From CAWEYO01 sp963813315 (GTDB lineage: Bacteria; Pseudomonadota; Alphaproteobacteria; Rhizobiales; Rhizobiaceae), in NCBI GenBank assembly GCA_963813315.1, contig CAWEYO010000002.1, forward strand, positions 1 through 64,000: a DNA stretch of 64,000 bases, given 5' to 3'. Positions 27,806 through 35,479 of the stretch are shown here, one piece after another (the stretch's first letter is position 1; the number at the start of each line of letters is the position of its first letter). The notes under the pieces were generated by a model. That model did not search any database. It saw nothing but the letters and a program-made list of their open reading frames with translations, and was not told where the DNA came from. The position numbers and the translations under genes were made by a program.

Positions 27806-28744
27806 GTGATACCTCGTATCCTCATCGTTAACGATAGTCCTGAAGCAGGCGCCAGTGGACTCGCGGCGGGTTTTCGCAGGCTGGGCGTCGTTGCAGAGAG
27901 CGCGCCGCTCGCCAGGCTGGCCTTCGACAGCAGCAGTCCTTGCGGGCTATGGATCCCTGGATTTGAAGGTGCGCTGCCAGACGCGGTGCTTGTGCGCTCC
28001 ATTGCTGCAGGCTCCTTCGAGGCGGTTACCCGCCGTCTTGGCATTCTTCACGCCCTCGACAAGCTTTCCGTGCCGGTCTGGAACTCCGCGCAGGCGATAG
28101 AGCGTTGCGTCGACAAGTCGATGACGACCTTCCTATTGGAGAAGGCGGGACTGCCGACGCCGCGGACCTTTGCCGTAGAAGGAGCGGAGGCGGCGCACAA
28201 GATAGCCGCGCGCGAGCTTTTGCAGGCGCCGCTGGTGCTCAAGCCGCTGTTCGGCGCTCGCGGTCGCGGCATAAGGCTGATCCGCAAACTCACGGACCTG
28301 CCGCCCGAGGAAGAAGTAAACGGCGTCTACTACCTCCAGCATTACGTGACCCGCCATGGTCCGCCCTTCCTCGACTTTCGGGTATTTGTCTGCGCAGGCG
28401 AGGTTGTGGCAATGATGGGCCGGCGCGGCGATGACTGGGTGACCAATGTGAATCGGGGGGCCGCACCGGAGCGGGTTCCCGGTTCGCGAGAGAATGAGCT
28501 CGCGGACCTTGCCTTGGCGGCGGTTGCGGCGGTCGGAGCGAATTTCGCCGGCGTCGATATCGTGCAGGCCGTCGACGGCAGGCTGCTTGCGCTCGAAGTC
28601 AACAGCATGCCGGCCTGGTCTGGACTGCAGTCGGTCGTCAAGGTGAACATCGCGGACGCCATCGCGTCAGCGTTTCTGGCATGTCTGACAGGCAGGCGAG
28701 ACGCCGCGCGTCCTCACAACTGCGCCGCCCCTGCCAATGCGTGA
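27806..28744 (+). CDS. RimK-type ATP-grasp ligase (Glu ligase-like)
   Basis: A 312-residue RimK/MptN-like ATP-grasp protein: VDKSMTTFLLEKAGLPTPRTF, the ATP-binding PLVLKPLFGARGRGI, then DFRVFVCAGEVV and VDGRLLALEVNSMPAW. In archaea MptN adds glutamate to H4MPT, and methylotroph methylofuran has a polyglutamate tail, so a glutamate ligase role on one of these coenzymes is likely but inferred. The start is GTG at 27806. The end overlaps the CitG-like gene by 8 bp. Confidence 0.85.
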   Translation: MIPRILIVNDSPEAGASGLAAGFRRLGVVAESAPLARLAFDSSSPCGLWIPGFEGALPDAVLVRSIAAGSFEAVTRRLGILHALDKLSVPVWNSAQAIERCVDKSMTTFLLEKAGLPTPRTFAVEGAEAAHKIAARELLQAPLVLKPLFGARGRGIRLIRKLTDLPPEEEVNGVYYLQHYVTRHGPPFLDFRVFVCAGEVVAMMGRRGDDWVTNVNRGAAPERVPGSRENELADLALAAVAAVGANFAGVDIVQAVDGRLLALEVNSMPAWSGLQSVVKVNIADAIASAFLACLTGRRDAARPHNCAAPANA

Positions 28745-29639
28745 CATGCGCCGCGCGACGGACGCCATCCGCGCCGCCTATGTGACCGCCTGCCGGCAGG
28801 AACTCCAGGCGCTGAAGCCGGGCAACGTCCATATTTTCGCCGGTGGGCACCGCATGTCACCCGCGCAATTCATCGACAGCGCCCTCGCCTCGTCCTTTCC
28901 GCTGACCGACCCCAACCTGCCGCTCGGCCAACGCATTCTCGGGGCTGTTCGTGCCACTAGAGAGGCCGTAGGGATGAACACCAACCTCGGCATCATCCTG
29001 CTTTCCGCACCGTTGGCCTGTGCGGCAGAGCAGGGCGGTGATCGCGGTGTCGATCCAATTGAAGGCCAACTCGCTCTGAGAAAAAATCTTGAGTCGGTTC
29101 TGCGGTCGATGACGATGGACGACGCCAAGGCCGTGTTCGAGGCCATTGTGCTTGCATCGCCCGGCGGGCTGGGCGCTGTGGAGGCCAACGATGTCAGAAA
29201 TGCCCCGGCCGTTCCGCTGATCGAGGCCATGCGGCAGGCGTCAGGGTACGACATGGTTGCCCGACAATACGTTACCGCCTTCGAGGATGTGTTCGGTACA
29301 GGGCTCGCGGCTCACGACCAGGCGTTTGCCAGCGGCGAGCAAGGCATGTGGCCGGCGGTCTTCACGTACATGGCATTTCTCGCCGCATTCCCAGACAGTC
29401 ATGTGGCGCGCAAGTTCGGTATTGGCACGGCAGCCGCGGTGCGGCAGGAGGCGTTGGCGGTGTGTTCGTCGCTCGAGGCGATTTCCAGCGAGCCGGCACG
29501 GATCGAGCTGCTTGGAGAATTCGACCGGCGCCTCAAGGCGCGCGGCATCAACCCCGGAACGTCGGCCGACCTGACTGTTGCCTGCCTTTTGGTCCACAAT
29601 CTCCGCGGCAACTTGCATAAGGAGGAGGTTGGTGATTGA
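28737..29639 (+). CDS. CitG/MdcB-like triphosphoribosyl-dephospho-CoA synthase-family protein
   Basis: A 300-residue protein of the CitG family: LKPGNVHIFAGGHRMS near the start, GMNTNLGIILLSAPLACA and FPDSHVARKFG later. CitG builds the prosthetic group of citrate or malonate decarboxylase by attaching a ribosyl moiety, yet no such decarboxylase is here. Homologs recur in methylotroph H4MPT clusters, which points to a step that attaches or uses a ribose phosphate in the coenzyme; this is inference. It overlaps the upstream ATP-grasp gene and is followed by fae after 150 bp. Confidence 0.85.
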   Translation: MRDMRRATDAIRAAYVTACRQELQALKPGNVHIFAGGHRMSPAQFIDSALASSFPLTDPNLPLGQRILGAVRATREAVGMNTNLGIILLSAPLACAAEQGGDRGVDPIEGQLALRKNLESVLRSMTMDDAKAVFEAIVLASPGGLGAVEANDVRNAPAVPLIEAMRQASGYDMVARQYVTAFEDVFGTGLAAHDQAFASGEQGMWPAVFTYMAFLAAFPDSHVARKFGIGTAAAVRQEALAVCSSLEAISSEPARIELLGEFDRRLKARGINPGTSADLTVACLLVHNLRGNLHKEEVGD

Positions 29640-29762
29640 ATTTCAGGCAGCGGAAGCGGTTCTTCCGCGACTATCTAGCCAACCGGCCCGGCCAGACGGG
29701 CGCTGCCAACAAGGATAGTCGTCCATCGAGCGTCCGCTCGGTTGCGGCATCTTTGGACACCA

Positions 29763-31016
29763 TCAATCGTGTCTTGGGAGGAAATTGGCATGGCAAAGAT
29801 CACGAAAGTCATGGTCGGTGAATCGCTCGTTGGAGAAGGCAACGAGGTGGCGCATGTCGATCTGATCATGGGTCCGCGGGGAAGCCCGGTCGAGTCGGCG
29901 TTCTGCCACGCGCTCACCAACAACAAGGACGGCTTTACCACCTTGCTGGCGGTGATTGCGCCGAACCTGCCCTGCAAGCCCAACACCGTGCTTTTCAACA
30001 AGGTCACCATCAAGGGGGCGAAGCAGGCGGTGCAGATGTTCGGCCCGGCGCAGTTTGCCGTGGCAAAGGCCGTTCAGGACAGCGTCGCCGACGGCACCAT
30101 ACCTGCCAACGAGGCGGACGACGTGTTCATCTGCGTCGGCGTTTTCATCCACTGGGAGGCCAACGACGACGCCAAGATCCAGCAGTACAACTACCAGGCC
30201 GTGCGGGAAGCCATCCAGCGCGCGGTCGACGGCACGCCGACCGCCGCCGAAGCCACCAAGCAGCGGGATTCGGTAAAGCATCCGTTCGGCGCTTAGTTCC
30301 TCGCCCGAGATTCCGATCGATGCGCCGAGCGACGCAAGTTGCGATGGCGTCAAGGTGCCGTCATGCAGGGATGTAGCGACCAGCGCGGCGCCAATGCCCA
30401 GCGACGACAGGGCGCGGATGTCGGCCGCGTCGCGCACGCCGCCCGCCGCGATGACGGTGCGGCCGCCGGCCCTTGCCTTGACCTCTTCGAGCCTTGCCAG
30501 ATCAGGGCCGGCCGCAGCGCCCACCCTGGCCAGCGTCATGACGATAACGCGTTGCGGCCAGAGGCCGGGATCGTCAAGGATGGAAGGCGGTCCTCGAAAT
30601 CCATCGGCAAAGAAGTCGAGCGACAGGATAAGGCAAGGATGGTCGCGGAATTGCCGGAGCAGAACGTCGTCGCCCTGCGATTCCGAGCCGAGCACCGGGC
30701 GAAGCGACCAATCCGCAAGCGCGGTGGCGAGCGTCTCCTTGTCGGATATCCCGGCGTCGACCCAAAGCTCCGGGGCGGGGACCATTGCGCTTAGCCGGAC
30801 GAGTGCGTCACGATTTGGCGCGCGGCCTTCTATGGCGTCGAGATCGGCGATATAGAAGATTGAAAAAGGATGCAGGCGGCGCAGTCCCTCCGCCACGGCG
30901 ACCGGATCGGAACCGGCGCAGAGCGGTGTATCGATCGGCCGGTAGCTGTCGCGCTCGCCTTTTCGCGCGCGCACAACCACGCCGCCTTTCAAATCGAGGA
31001 CCGGAATGATACGCAA
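29763..31016 (-). CDS. HisA/HisF-related TIM-barrel protein with an overlong reading frame antisense to fae
   Basis: Residues 1 to about 235 (31016 down to about 30310) are a HisA/F-like barrel: IIPVLDLKGGVVVRA, IADLDAIEG, ELWVDAGISD, VIAAGGVRDAADIRAL and GAALVATSLHDG. Such proteins recur in archaeal and methylotroph H4MPT gene sets; function unknown. The open frame then fails to stop and runs 417 codons, crossing the whole of fae. A TAA one frame away at 30293-30295 would give a normal 240-residue protein ending at the fae stop, so a single-base indel near 30300-30330 is the likely cause. The tail from about 30300 to 29763 looks like antisense translation, not protein. Confidence 0.7.
   Translation of the reverse strand: MRIIPVLDLKGGVVVRARKGERDSYRPIDTPLCAGSDPVAVAEGLRRLHPFSIFYIADLDAIEGRAPNRDALVRLSAMVPAPELWVDAGISDKETLATALADWSLRPVLGSESQGDDVLLRQFRDHPCLILSLDFFADGFRGPPSILDDPGLWPQRVIVMTLARVGAAAGPDLARLEEVKARAGGRTVIAAGGVRDAADIRALSSLGIGAALVATSLHDGTLTPSQLASLGASIGISGEELSAERMLYRIPLLGGFGGGRRAVDRALDGFPHGLVVVLLDLGVVVGLPVDENADADEHVVRLVGRYGAVGDAVLNGLCHGKLRRAEHLHRLLRPLDGDLVEKHGVGLAGQVRRNHRQQGGKAVLVVGERVAERRLDRASPRTHDQIDMRHLVAFSNERFTDHDFRDLCHANFLPRHD
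29790..30296 (+). CDS. fae: Formaldehyde-activating enzyme
   Basis: A 168-residue protein that condenses formaldehyde with H4MPT. It has AHVDLIMGPRGSPVESAF with the catalytic His (H22 here), MFGPAQFAVAKAVQDSV and FIHWEANDDAKIQQYNYQA, all strongly conserved in Fae. The start at 29790 has GGGAGGA 7 bases upstream. It is last in the plus-strand series. An open frame continuing from the HisA-like gene on the opposite strand runs antisense across all of it. Confidence 0.96.
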   Translation: MAKITKVMVGESLVGEGNEVAHVDLIMGPRGSPVESAFCHALTNNKDGFTTLLAVIAPNLPCKPNTVLFNKVTIKGAKQAVQMFGPAQFAVAKAVQDSVADGTIPANEADDVFICVGVFIHWEANDDAKIQQYNYQAVREAIQRAVDGTPTAAEATKQRDSVKHPFGA

Positions 31017-31041
31017 CGGCTTTCCTCGTTTCGGCTGCTGC

Positions 31042-31145
31042 TAAAGCGCGTCGTGGCGAAGCGGATTCATGCGACGCGCTTGGGCTATTGTTTCTGTGCA
31101 TGTCGTTGTCCCAAAACCGCTGCGCACTTTGGGCGACATGCACTA
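31042..31145. repeat. Mosaic palindromic repeat, copy B (inverted)
   Basis: The same two-module repeat as at 26671-26774 but in reverse orientation. It fills almost the whole gap between the divergent HisA-like and MfnF-like genes (starts at 31016 and 31161), so their promoters must lie in or beside it. Confidence 0.85.
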
Positions 31146-31160
31146 ATGAAAGCTTGATGC

Positions 31161-32192
31161 ATGGAAAAAGGAAAGAGCATCGTCGCCGGATTCGATATCG
31201 GTGGTGCGCACCTGAAGGTGGCGCGAGCCGAAAACGGCCTGGTCGTCGACGCGGTGACGATTGCCGCGCCGCTGTGGCAGGGCGCCGATAAACTGGACGC
31301 GGCGTTCCGCGAAGCCGCATCGGTCTACGCGAATGCGGATATCAAAGCCTTCACCATGACCGGCGAACTCTCCGATATCTTTTCCTCTCGCGAAGCCGGG
31401 GTGGCGGCGCTGCTTGCAAAGATCGCCGAGCATTTTCCTTCCGGCGAGAAGCTCGTCTACGCCGGCCGATCCGGCTTCGTGAGCATGACGCAGGCGTCCA
31501 GCGCCGATGTGGCGTCCGCCAACTGGCACGCCAGCGCGGCACTGATGGCGAAGCTGGCCGGTGACGGCCTGTTCGTCGATATGGGCTCAACGACTACCGA
31601 TCTCATTGCCATCAGGCACGGGGTGGTCGCAAACCGCGGCTATACCGACGCCGAGCGGCTGCTCACCGGCGAACTTGTTTACACCGGCTTCACCCGTACT
31701 TTCCTCTTCGCAGTGGCGTCCTCAGCTCCGGTGCAGGGCAGGCTGACCCCGCTCATGAATGAATATTTTGCATCGATGGCTGACGTCCACCGGATTCTGG
31801 GCGTTCTTGATGAGCAGGATGACAAACACCCATCCGCGGATGGCAAGGAAAAGACCGTGGCAGGTTCGACAGCGCGGCTGGCGCGAATGGTTGGACGCGA
31901 TGCGTCTGACCTCGATTCCGGCGAGTGGCGCAACCTCGCCCGCTGGTTCAGCGAGCGGCAGCTCCGGGCGATACATGACGCCGCGTTCCGGGTTGCCGGA
32001 AGGGTGGCCGGCGATGCGCCTGTTGTCGGCGCCGGAACAGGCCGCTGGCAACTCAAGCGGCTCGCCGAGCGGTTGGAGCGCCGATTTATCGACGTTGCCG
32101 AAATCATCCCTGCCGCCGATGACGTACGCGGCGAAGCGAGCACCGCCGCGCCGGCTGCGGCTGTTGCCCTGCTCGCCGGACGACAAATGTAA
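31161..32192 (+). CDS. H4MPT-linked C1 transfer protein, hydantoinase/oxoprolinase fold (MfnF-like, Orf5)
   Basis: A 343-residue actin/hydantoinase-like ATPase-fold protein: VAGFDIGGAHLKVA at the start, DGLFVDMGSTTTDLIAI in the middle, APVVGAGTGRWQL near the end. It belongs with the one-carbon family known as Orf5 in Methylobacterium, related to archaeal MfnF, which joins the furan and tyramine halves of methanofuran. The role in methylofuran synthesis is inferred from that relationship and from MfnB- and MfnE-like genes 3-4 kb away. Its stop is immediately followed by mosaic repeat copy C. Confidence 0.86.
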   Translation: MEKGKSIVAGFDIGGAHLKVARAENGLVVDAVTIAAPLWQGADKLDAAFREAASVYANADIKAFTMTGELSDIFSSREAGVAALLAKIAEHFPSGEKLVYAGRSGFVSMTQASSADVASANWHASAALMAKLAGDGLFVDMGSTTTDLIAIRHGVVANRGYTDAERLLTGELVYTGFTRTFLFAVASSAPVQGRLTPLMNEYFASMADVHRILGVLDEQDDKHPSADGKEKTVAGSTARLARMVGRDASDLDSGEWRNLARWFSERQLRAIHDAAFRVAGRVAGDAPVVGAGTGRWQLKRLAERLERRFIDVAEIIPAADDVRGEASTAAPAAAVALLAGRQM

Positions 32193-32294
32193 TGCATGTC
32201 GCCCAAAAGTGCGGAGCGGTTTTGGGATAACGACATGCACAAAACAACAGCCTAAAGCGCGTCGCATGAACCCGTTTCGCCGTGACGCGCTTTA
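32191..32294. repeat. Mosaic palindromic repeat, copy C
   Basis: Same two-module element as at 26671-26774, starting at the stop codon of the MfnF-like gene and ending 12 bp before the stop of the convergent DUF447 gene. It may serve as a bidirectional transcript end, though it has no T-run. Confidence 0.85.
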
Positions 32295-32305
32295 GGGAGG
32301 GCGGC

Positions 32306-32896
32306 TTACGCTTGCGCGTCTTCGCCCCGTTTGTCTTTAGCGGTGAAATGCTCTGTCACGCGCTCCATCAGCCAACTCCACGCTTCCTTTTCCTCGGGGC
32401 CGGCTGTCTTTTCATTGGCGATGGCCAGATAGGCAATCTCGGCTTCTATCTTCTCACGCGGGAGAATGCCGAGCCGGCTTACCAGGATTGCCAATTCCAA
32501 TACCGCCGCCTTGGCCCGGTTTAAGCCTGTGAATGGCGCGTGGGTTCCCTCGCTGCAGACACGACAGACGTGCCGCGGCCGCACACCGTCGTCCTCGATC
32601 CTGACCACTTCCAGCACCGAGTGTGCGAGTGCTGCCTTCAGCCGCGGGACAGGAATTCCCTTCACGCGAACGGTCGGCCATTCCTTGCGGCCGGTGATGC
32701 AGCCGGCGAATATGCGGACGTCGTCAGTGTAGTTTGCGACAGCGAAAGGTATCTCGGCCAGGTTGTCGAGCGTTGCCGAAGGGCGGAACGGCGCGATGAT
32801 CCAGCCGTCCTTGTCGGCAATAATGCCGAGCGGCGCGATGTGCGCCTTGCCATTCCCGTCGGCGGTAGTGACGATGCATTCGCGAATGTAAGGCAT
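32306..32896 (-). CDS. DUF447-family protein (Orf7 of methylotroph C1 clusters)
   Basis: A 196-residue protein with a flavin-reductase-like split-barrel start (CIVTTADGNGKAHIAPLG, then GWIIAPFRPSATLDNL) and a helical C-terminal half. DUF447 genes occur in methanogens and in H4MPT-containing bacteria, where Orf7 is linked to coenzyme synthesis; the reaction is not known to me. It is last in the minus-strand series starting with mfnB and begins 2 bp after the DUF6513 gene ends. Confidence 0.85.
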   Translation of the reverse strand: MPYIRECIVTTADGNGKAHIAPLGIIADKDGWIIAPFRPSATLDNLAEIPFAVANYTDDVRIFAGCITGRKEWPTVRVKGIPVPRLKAALAHSVLEVVRIEDDGVRPRHVCRVCSEGTHAPFTGLNRAKAAVLELAILVSRLGILPREKIEAEIAYLAIANEKTAGPEEKEAWSWLMERVTEHFTAKDKRGEDAQA

Positions 32897-32898
32897 CG

Positions 32899-34293
32899 CT
32901 AACCTTTCTTCTTCGCTTGCAGCGTGTGACCCGCTTCTGCAAGACGTGTGCGGTCGTCTTCCACAGTTGGGGCCGCAACACCCCAGTTGAGTGGCTCATC
33001 CTGCACGTAGCGTTTGCCCAGCCGCCAGGCGATTTCGGCCTTCATCAGTTCGGCCCCGAGATAAAAGGCGTGAGCGCCGTCGTCTTCGACGCCGAGGCTC
33101 GCGAAAAGCGCGAACGCATCGCTGGCCACGCGATGGCCCTTTCCATTGAAGATGTGGATGCCGTCTGCCGCGGTCTGGATGCGGAAATTGGCATCTCGTA
33201 CTGCCGCCGCCAGCGCGTCGATGTCTTCGACTGTCGCCGGGAAGGGCTTGCGGTCATGGATTTGCAGGAGACCGGAATGATAGCCACGCGCAAGCGAGCT
33301 GTCTTGCCGCGCGGCGAACAGGATGCGCCGCGCCAGATCATGCTCCTCGACCGTGCGCACCGTGTGAGGACTGACATTGACAGCAAGCACATTGCGGATG
33401 GCAAGTTCGGAACAGATACCGGCGAGCACTGCCGTAACGCCGGAACTGTCCGCGTCGGTGAGTTCGGTAAGGTTGCCGGTTCCCATCAAAAGCTCGGCGT
33501 CAGGCCAGCGGCGCCGCGCCTCGATGAAACGGCCGAGCGACTGCGCAAAACCGAAATGGATCGGCTCCAGCACCGGATCCGCGATGAAAGGAATGCCGGC
33601 TCTTAGCGCCGCGCCGACGGTACGGCCGAGGGAGTCAAGATCACCGGGAACAGACGGAATCAGAACCGGCGTCACCGGGAAGTCGAAAGCCAACGGCAGC
33701 GTTTCGCCTGTGAGGCTGAGCAGATAGTCCGCTCCACTCCGCGCCCCGACTTTGAGTTCGTCCTGATCGGCCGAATCGACGCTCACAAGGAAGCCTTCGG
33801 CTTTGAGCGCACGCACAGCCTCTTGCAGCAGCGGAAATGGGGTTTGCGGCAGGCAGCCCAGATCGATGACGTCGGCGCCGGCAGTTCTCAGTTTCCGCGC
33901 CTTGGCAACAAGCGCGTCTATCGAAAGCATCGGCGCATCGACGATCTCGGCGAAGATGCGCATATCATGGCGGGAAAGATCGGGTGGCTCCGCTGCCCGC
34001 CCGAGAAAGGCAGGAAGGTCAGCGATCTCATCGGGCCCGCGAATAAACGGAAGATTGAAATACGCAGAAAGCGATCCCAGGTCGCCCCGGTAGCGCCCGG
34101 GCAGGATAACCCGGTCCGTGCCCGCCGCCGGTTTCAGCCGCCGCTTGATGATATCCTCGGTCATCAGGGCCGCGACCTTCACCCCGATGTCGACGATTTC
34201 CCAGACAAACTCCGTCTCACCGAGCCCCGCGAGGAGCCTTTCGAGCCGGGGCCGCGCCAGATGGCCGGTCAGGAAGATCAGCCGCTCAGCCAT
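32899..34293 (-). CDS. Dihydropteroate synthase-like protein of H4MPT clusters (DUF6513)
   Basis: A 464-residue two-part protein. The N-terminal about 130 residues (LIFLTGHLARPRLERLLAG ...) are unlike DHPS; the middle is a pterin-binding TIM barrel resembling DHPS (ADVIDLGCLPQT, FLVSVDSADQDELK, PFIADPVLEPIHFGF). In archaea and methylotrophs such proteins are candidates for the step joining the pterin pyrophosphate with RFAP in H4MPT synthesis; that is inference. Its start overlaps the upstream flavoprotein by 8 bp. Confidence 0.83.
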   Translation of the reverse strand: MAERLIFLTGHLARPRLERLLAGLGETEFVWEIVDIGVKVAALMTEDIIKRRLKPAAGTDRVILPGRYRGDLGSLSAYFNLPFIRGPDEIADLPAFLGRAAEPPDLSRHDMRIFAEIVDAPMLSIDALVAKARKLRTAGADVIDLGCLPQTPFPLLQEAVRALKAEGFLVSVDSADQDELKVGARSGADYLLSLTGETLPLAFDFPVTPVLIPSVPGDLDSLGRTVGAALRAGIPFIADPVLEPIHFGFAQSLGRFIEARRRWPDAELLMGTGNLTELTDADSSGVTAVLAGICSELAIRNVLAVNVSPHTVRTVEEHDLARRILFAARQDSSLARGYHSGLLQIHDRKPFPATVEDIDALAAAVRDANFRIQTAADGIHIFNGKGHRVASDAFALFASLGVEDDGAHAFYLGAELMKAEIAWRLGKRYVQDEPLNWGVAAPTVEDDRTRLAEAGHTLQAKKKG

Positions 34294-34837
34294 GGCCCGC
34301 CAGTTCGGTCAGGCGCTCCCGGATCGTCCGTTCGAGGTCCGCGAGGAACTCGACAACCGTCGTCCGTTCGAACCTCTTCAGCCGGTCGGTATTTTCGAGA
34401 TCGATGCCGCGGGGATAGACCTTGACCAGACCATGCGGCGCCATGGTCTCAAGCTCCGGCGCGGTGTCGCATGCAAAGACGATCGACGGAACGCGGCATT
34501 TGCCTGCTTGGGCAAAGACATTGGTGGCGAGTGTGTCCGAGATGCCCCACACGCATTTCGCGACCGTGTTGGAGGTGGCCGGAGCCACGACCACCGTATG
34601 GTAGATGCCGTGATAGAAGCCGCCGACAGGCACGGCACTTGCGGTCTTGTCGAACAGAACGCGCATCGTTTCCGGAAAGTCGAGCTTCAACTTGTACATG
34701 CGAAGCACTTCGTTCGCAGCCTTTGAGACGAAAATATCGCAATGTTCGAGCTGGTGGATGAGTGCGAAGCTTTCGGTAAAAAAGTGGCCGGACCCGGTGA
34801 GAACCCATGCCCAGCGCGGGGTATGCACTCTGGCCAT
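34286..34837 (-). CDS. Flavoprotein of the H4MPT cluster (AfpA/DmrB-like)
   Basis: A 183-residue flavodoxin-like protein: ARVHTPRWAWVLTGSGHFF at the start, HTVVVAPATSNTVAKCVWG as the FMN-phosphate loop (PATSNT), SIVFACDT. It is related to the archaeal iron-sulfur flavoproteins and to dihydromethanopterin reductase DmrB, so a pterin-reducing role is plausible. No Fe-S cysteine cluster is obvious. It lies 3 bp after the MfnE-like gene and overlaps the DHPS-like gene. Confidence 0.8.
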   Translation of the reverse strand: MARVHTPRWAWVLTGSGHFFTESFALIHQLEHCDIFVSKAANEVLRMYKLKLDFPETMRVLFDKTASAVPVGGFYHGIYHTVVVAPATSNTVAKCVWGISDTLATNVFAQAGKCRVPSIVFACDTAPELETMAPHGLVKVYPRGIDLENTDRLKRFERTTVVEFLADLERTIRERLTELAGHG

Positions 34838-34840
34838 GGC

Positions 34841-35479
34841 CTATCCCGCTTTCCTCACCCTGCCTGTGGCGCGGGCGATCCGCGTTCCGGGCAGGGTACC
34901 CGAGGAGAGCATCCTGCCGGCTGTGGCCGCATCAGCCGGGCAGGCAAGATACAATTCGATGCCGGCAGGCAACATGGCAGCAAGCCCCGCATCGATGACG
35001 CCTGCGGCCGTCAGGCCGTCGATGTCAGCCGCTTCCGGGATCGCCGCCGTCTGCTTGATCAGCAGCAGCGCTTCGGCCCCGATTCTGCCTGCAAGCCAAG
35101 CGGCAATGGAGTCCGAGGTCACGTCCCAGGACGCCGGAATGCCGGGCTCAGGGATTGTGGCGGAGGACGGCAGCCAGACCGGATTCCTTCCGCCCTGCAG
35201 CGCGCATTGCACGTCGTCCAGCGAGCGGGCGGACACGAGCCTTTCCTCGCGATCGAGGATGACGTGGCCGAACTGGTCCATGGCCAGGATCGCCATGGCG
35301 TGGGCGGCACGGTCCGAAAAGCCCAGGTGCCCCTGCGCCTGTCGCACCTGGTCCGCGAAAGGGCCACCTCCCGGCACGATAACCAGCGGCAGGTTCGAAC
35401 CGGCTAGCGCCGAAATCCAGTCGCCCATCTCGGCGGCACCGGCCGTGCTTCCGCCGAGCTTGACGACCGCTCGCCTCAT
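34841..35479 (-). CDS. Amino acid kinase-family protein (MfnE-like)
   Basis: A 212-residue short amino-acid-kinase fold: VVKLGGSTAG at the N-terminus, LPLVIVPGGGPFADQVR for the phosphate loop, ASWDVTSDSIAAWLAG and LLLIKQTAAIPE. The size and motifs match MfnE, which phosphorylates aminomethylfuran phosphate in methanofuran synthesis, and neighbouring genes encode MfnB and MfnF relatives. Its start overlaps the stop of the fusion gene upstream by 4 bp. Confidence 0.82.
   Translation of the reverse strand: MRRAVVKLGGSTAGAAEMGDWISALAGSNLPLVIVPGGGPFADQVRQAQGHLGFSDRAAHAMAILAMDQFGHVILDREERLVSARSLDDVQCALQGGRNPVWLPSSATIPEPGIPASWDVTSDSIAAWLAGRIGAEALLLIKQTAAIPEAADIDGLTAAGVIDAGLAAMLPAGIELYLACPADAATAGRMLSSGTLPGTRIARATGRVRKAG

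Noticed and set aside
29636..29821. Short open frame between the CitG-like gene and fae
   Set aside because: It overlaps the fae ribosome site and start, has no ribosome site of its own and resembles out-of-frame text.
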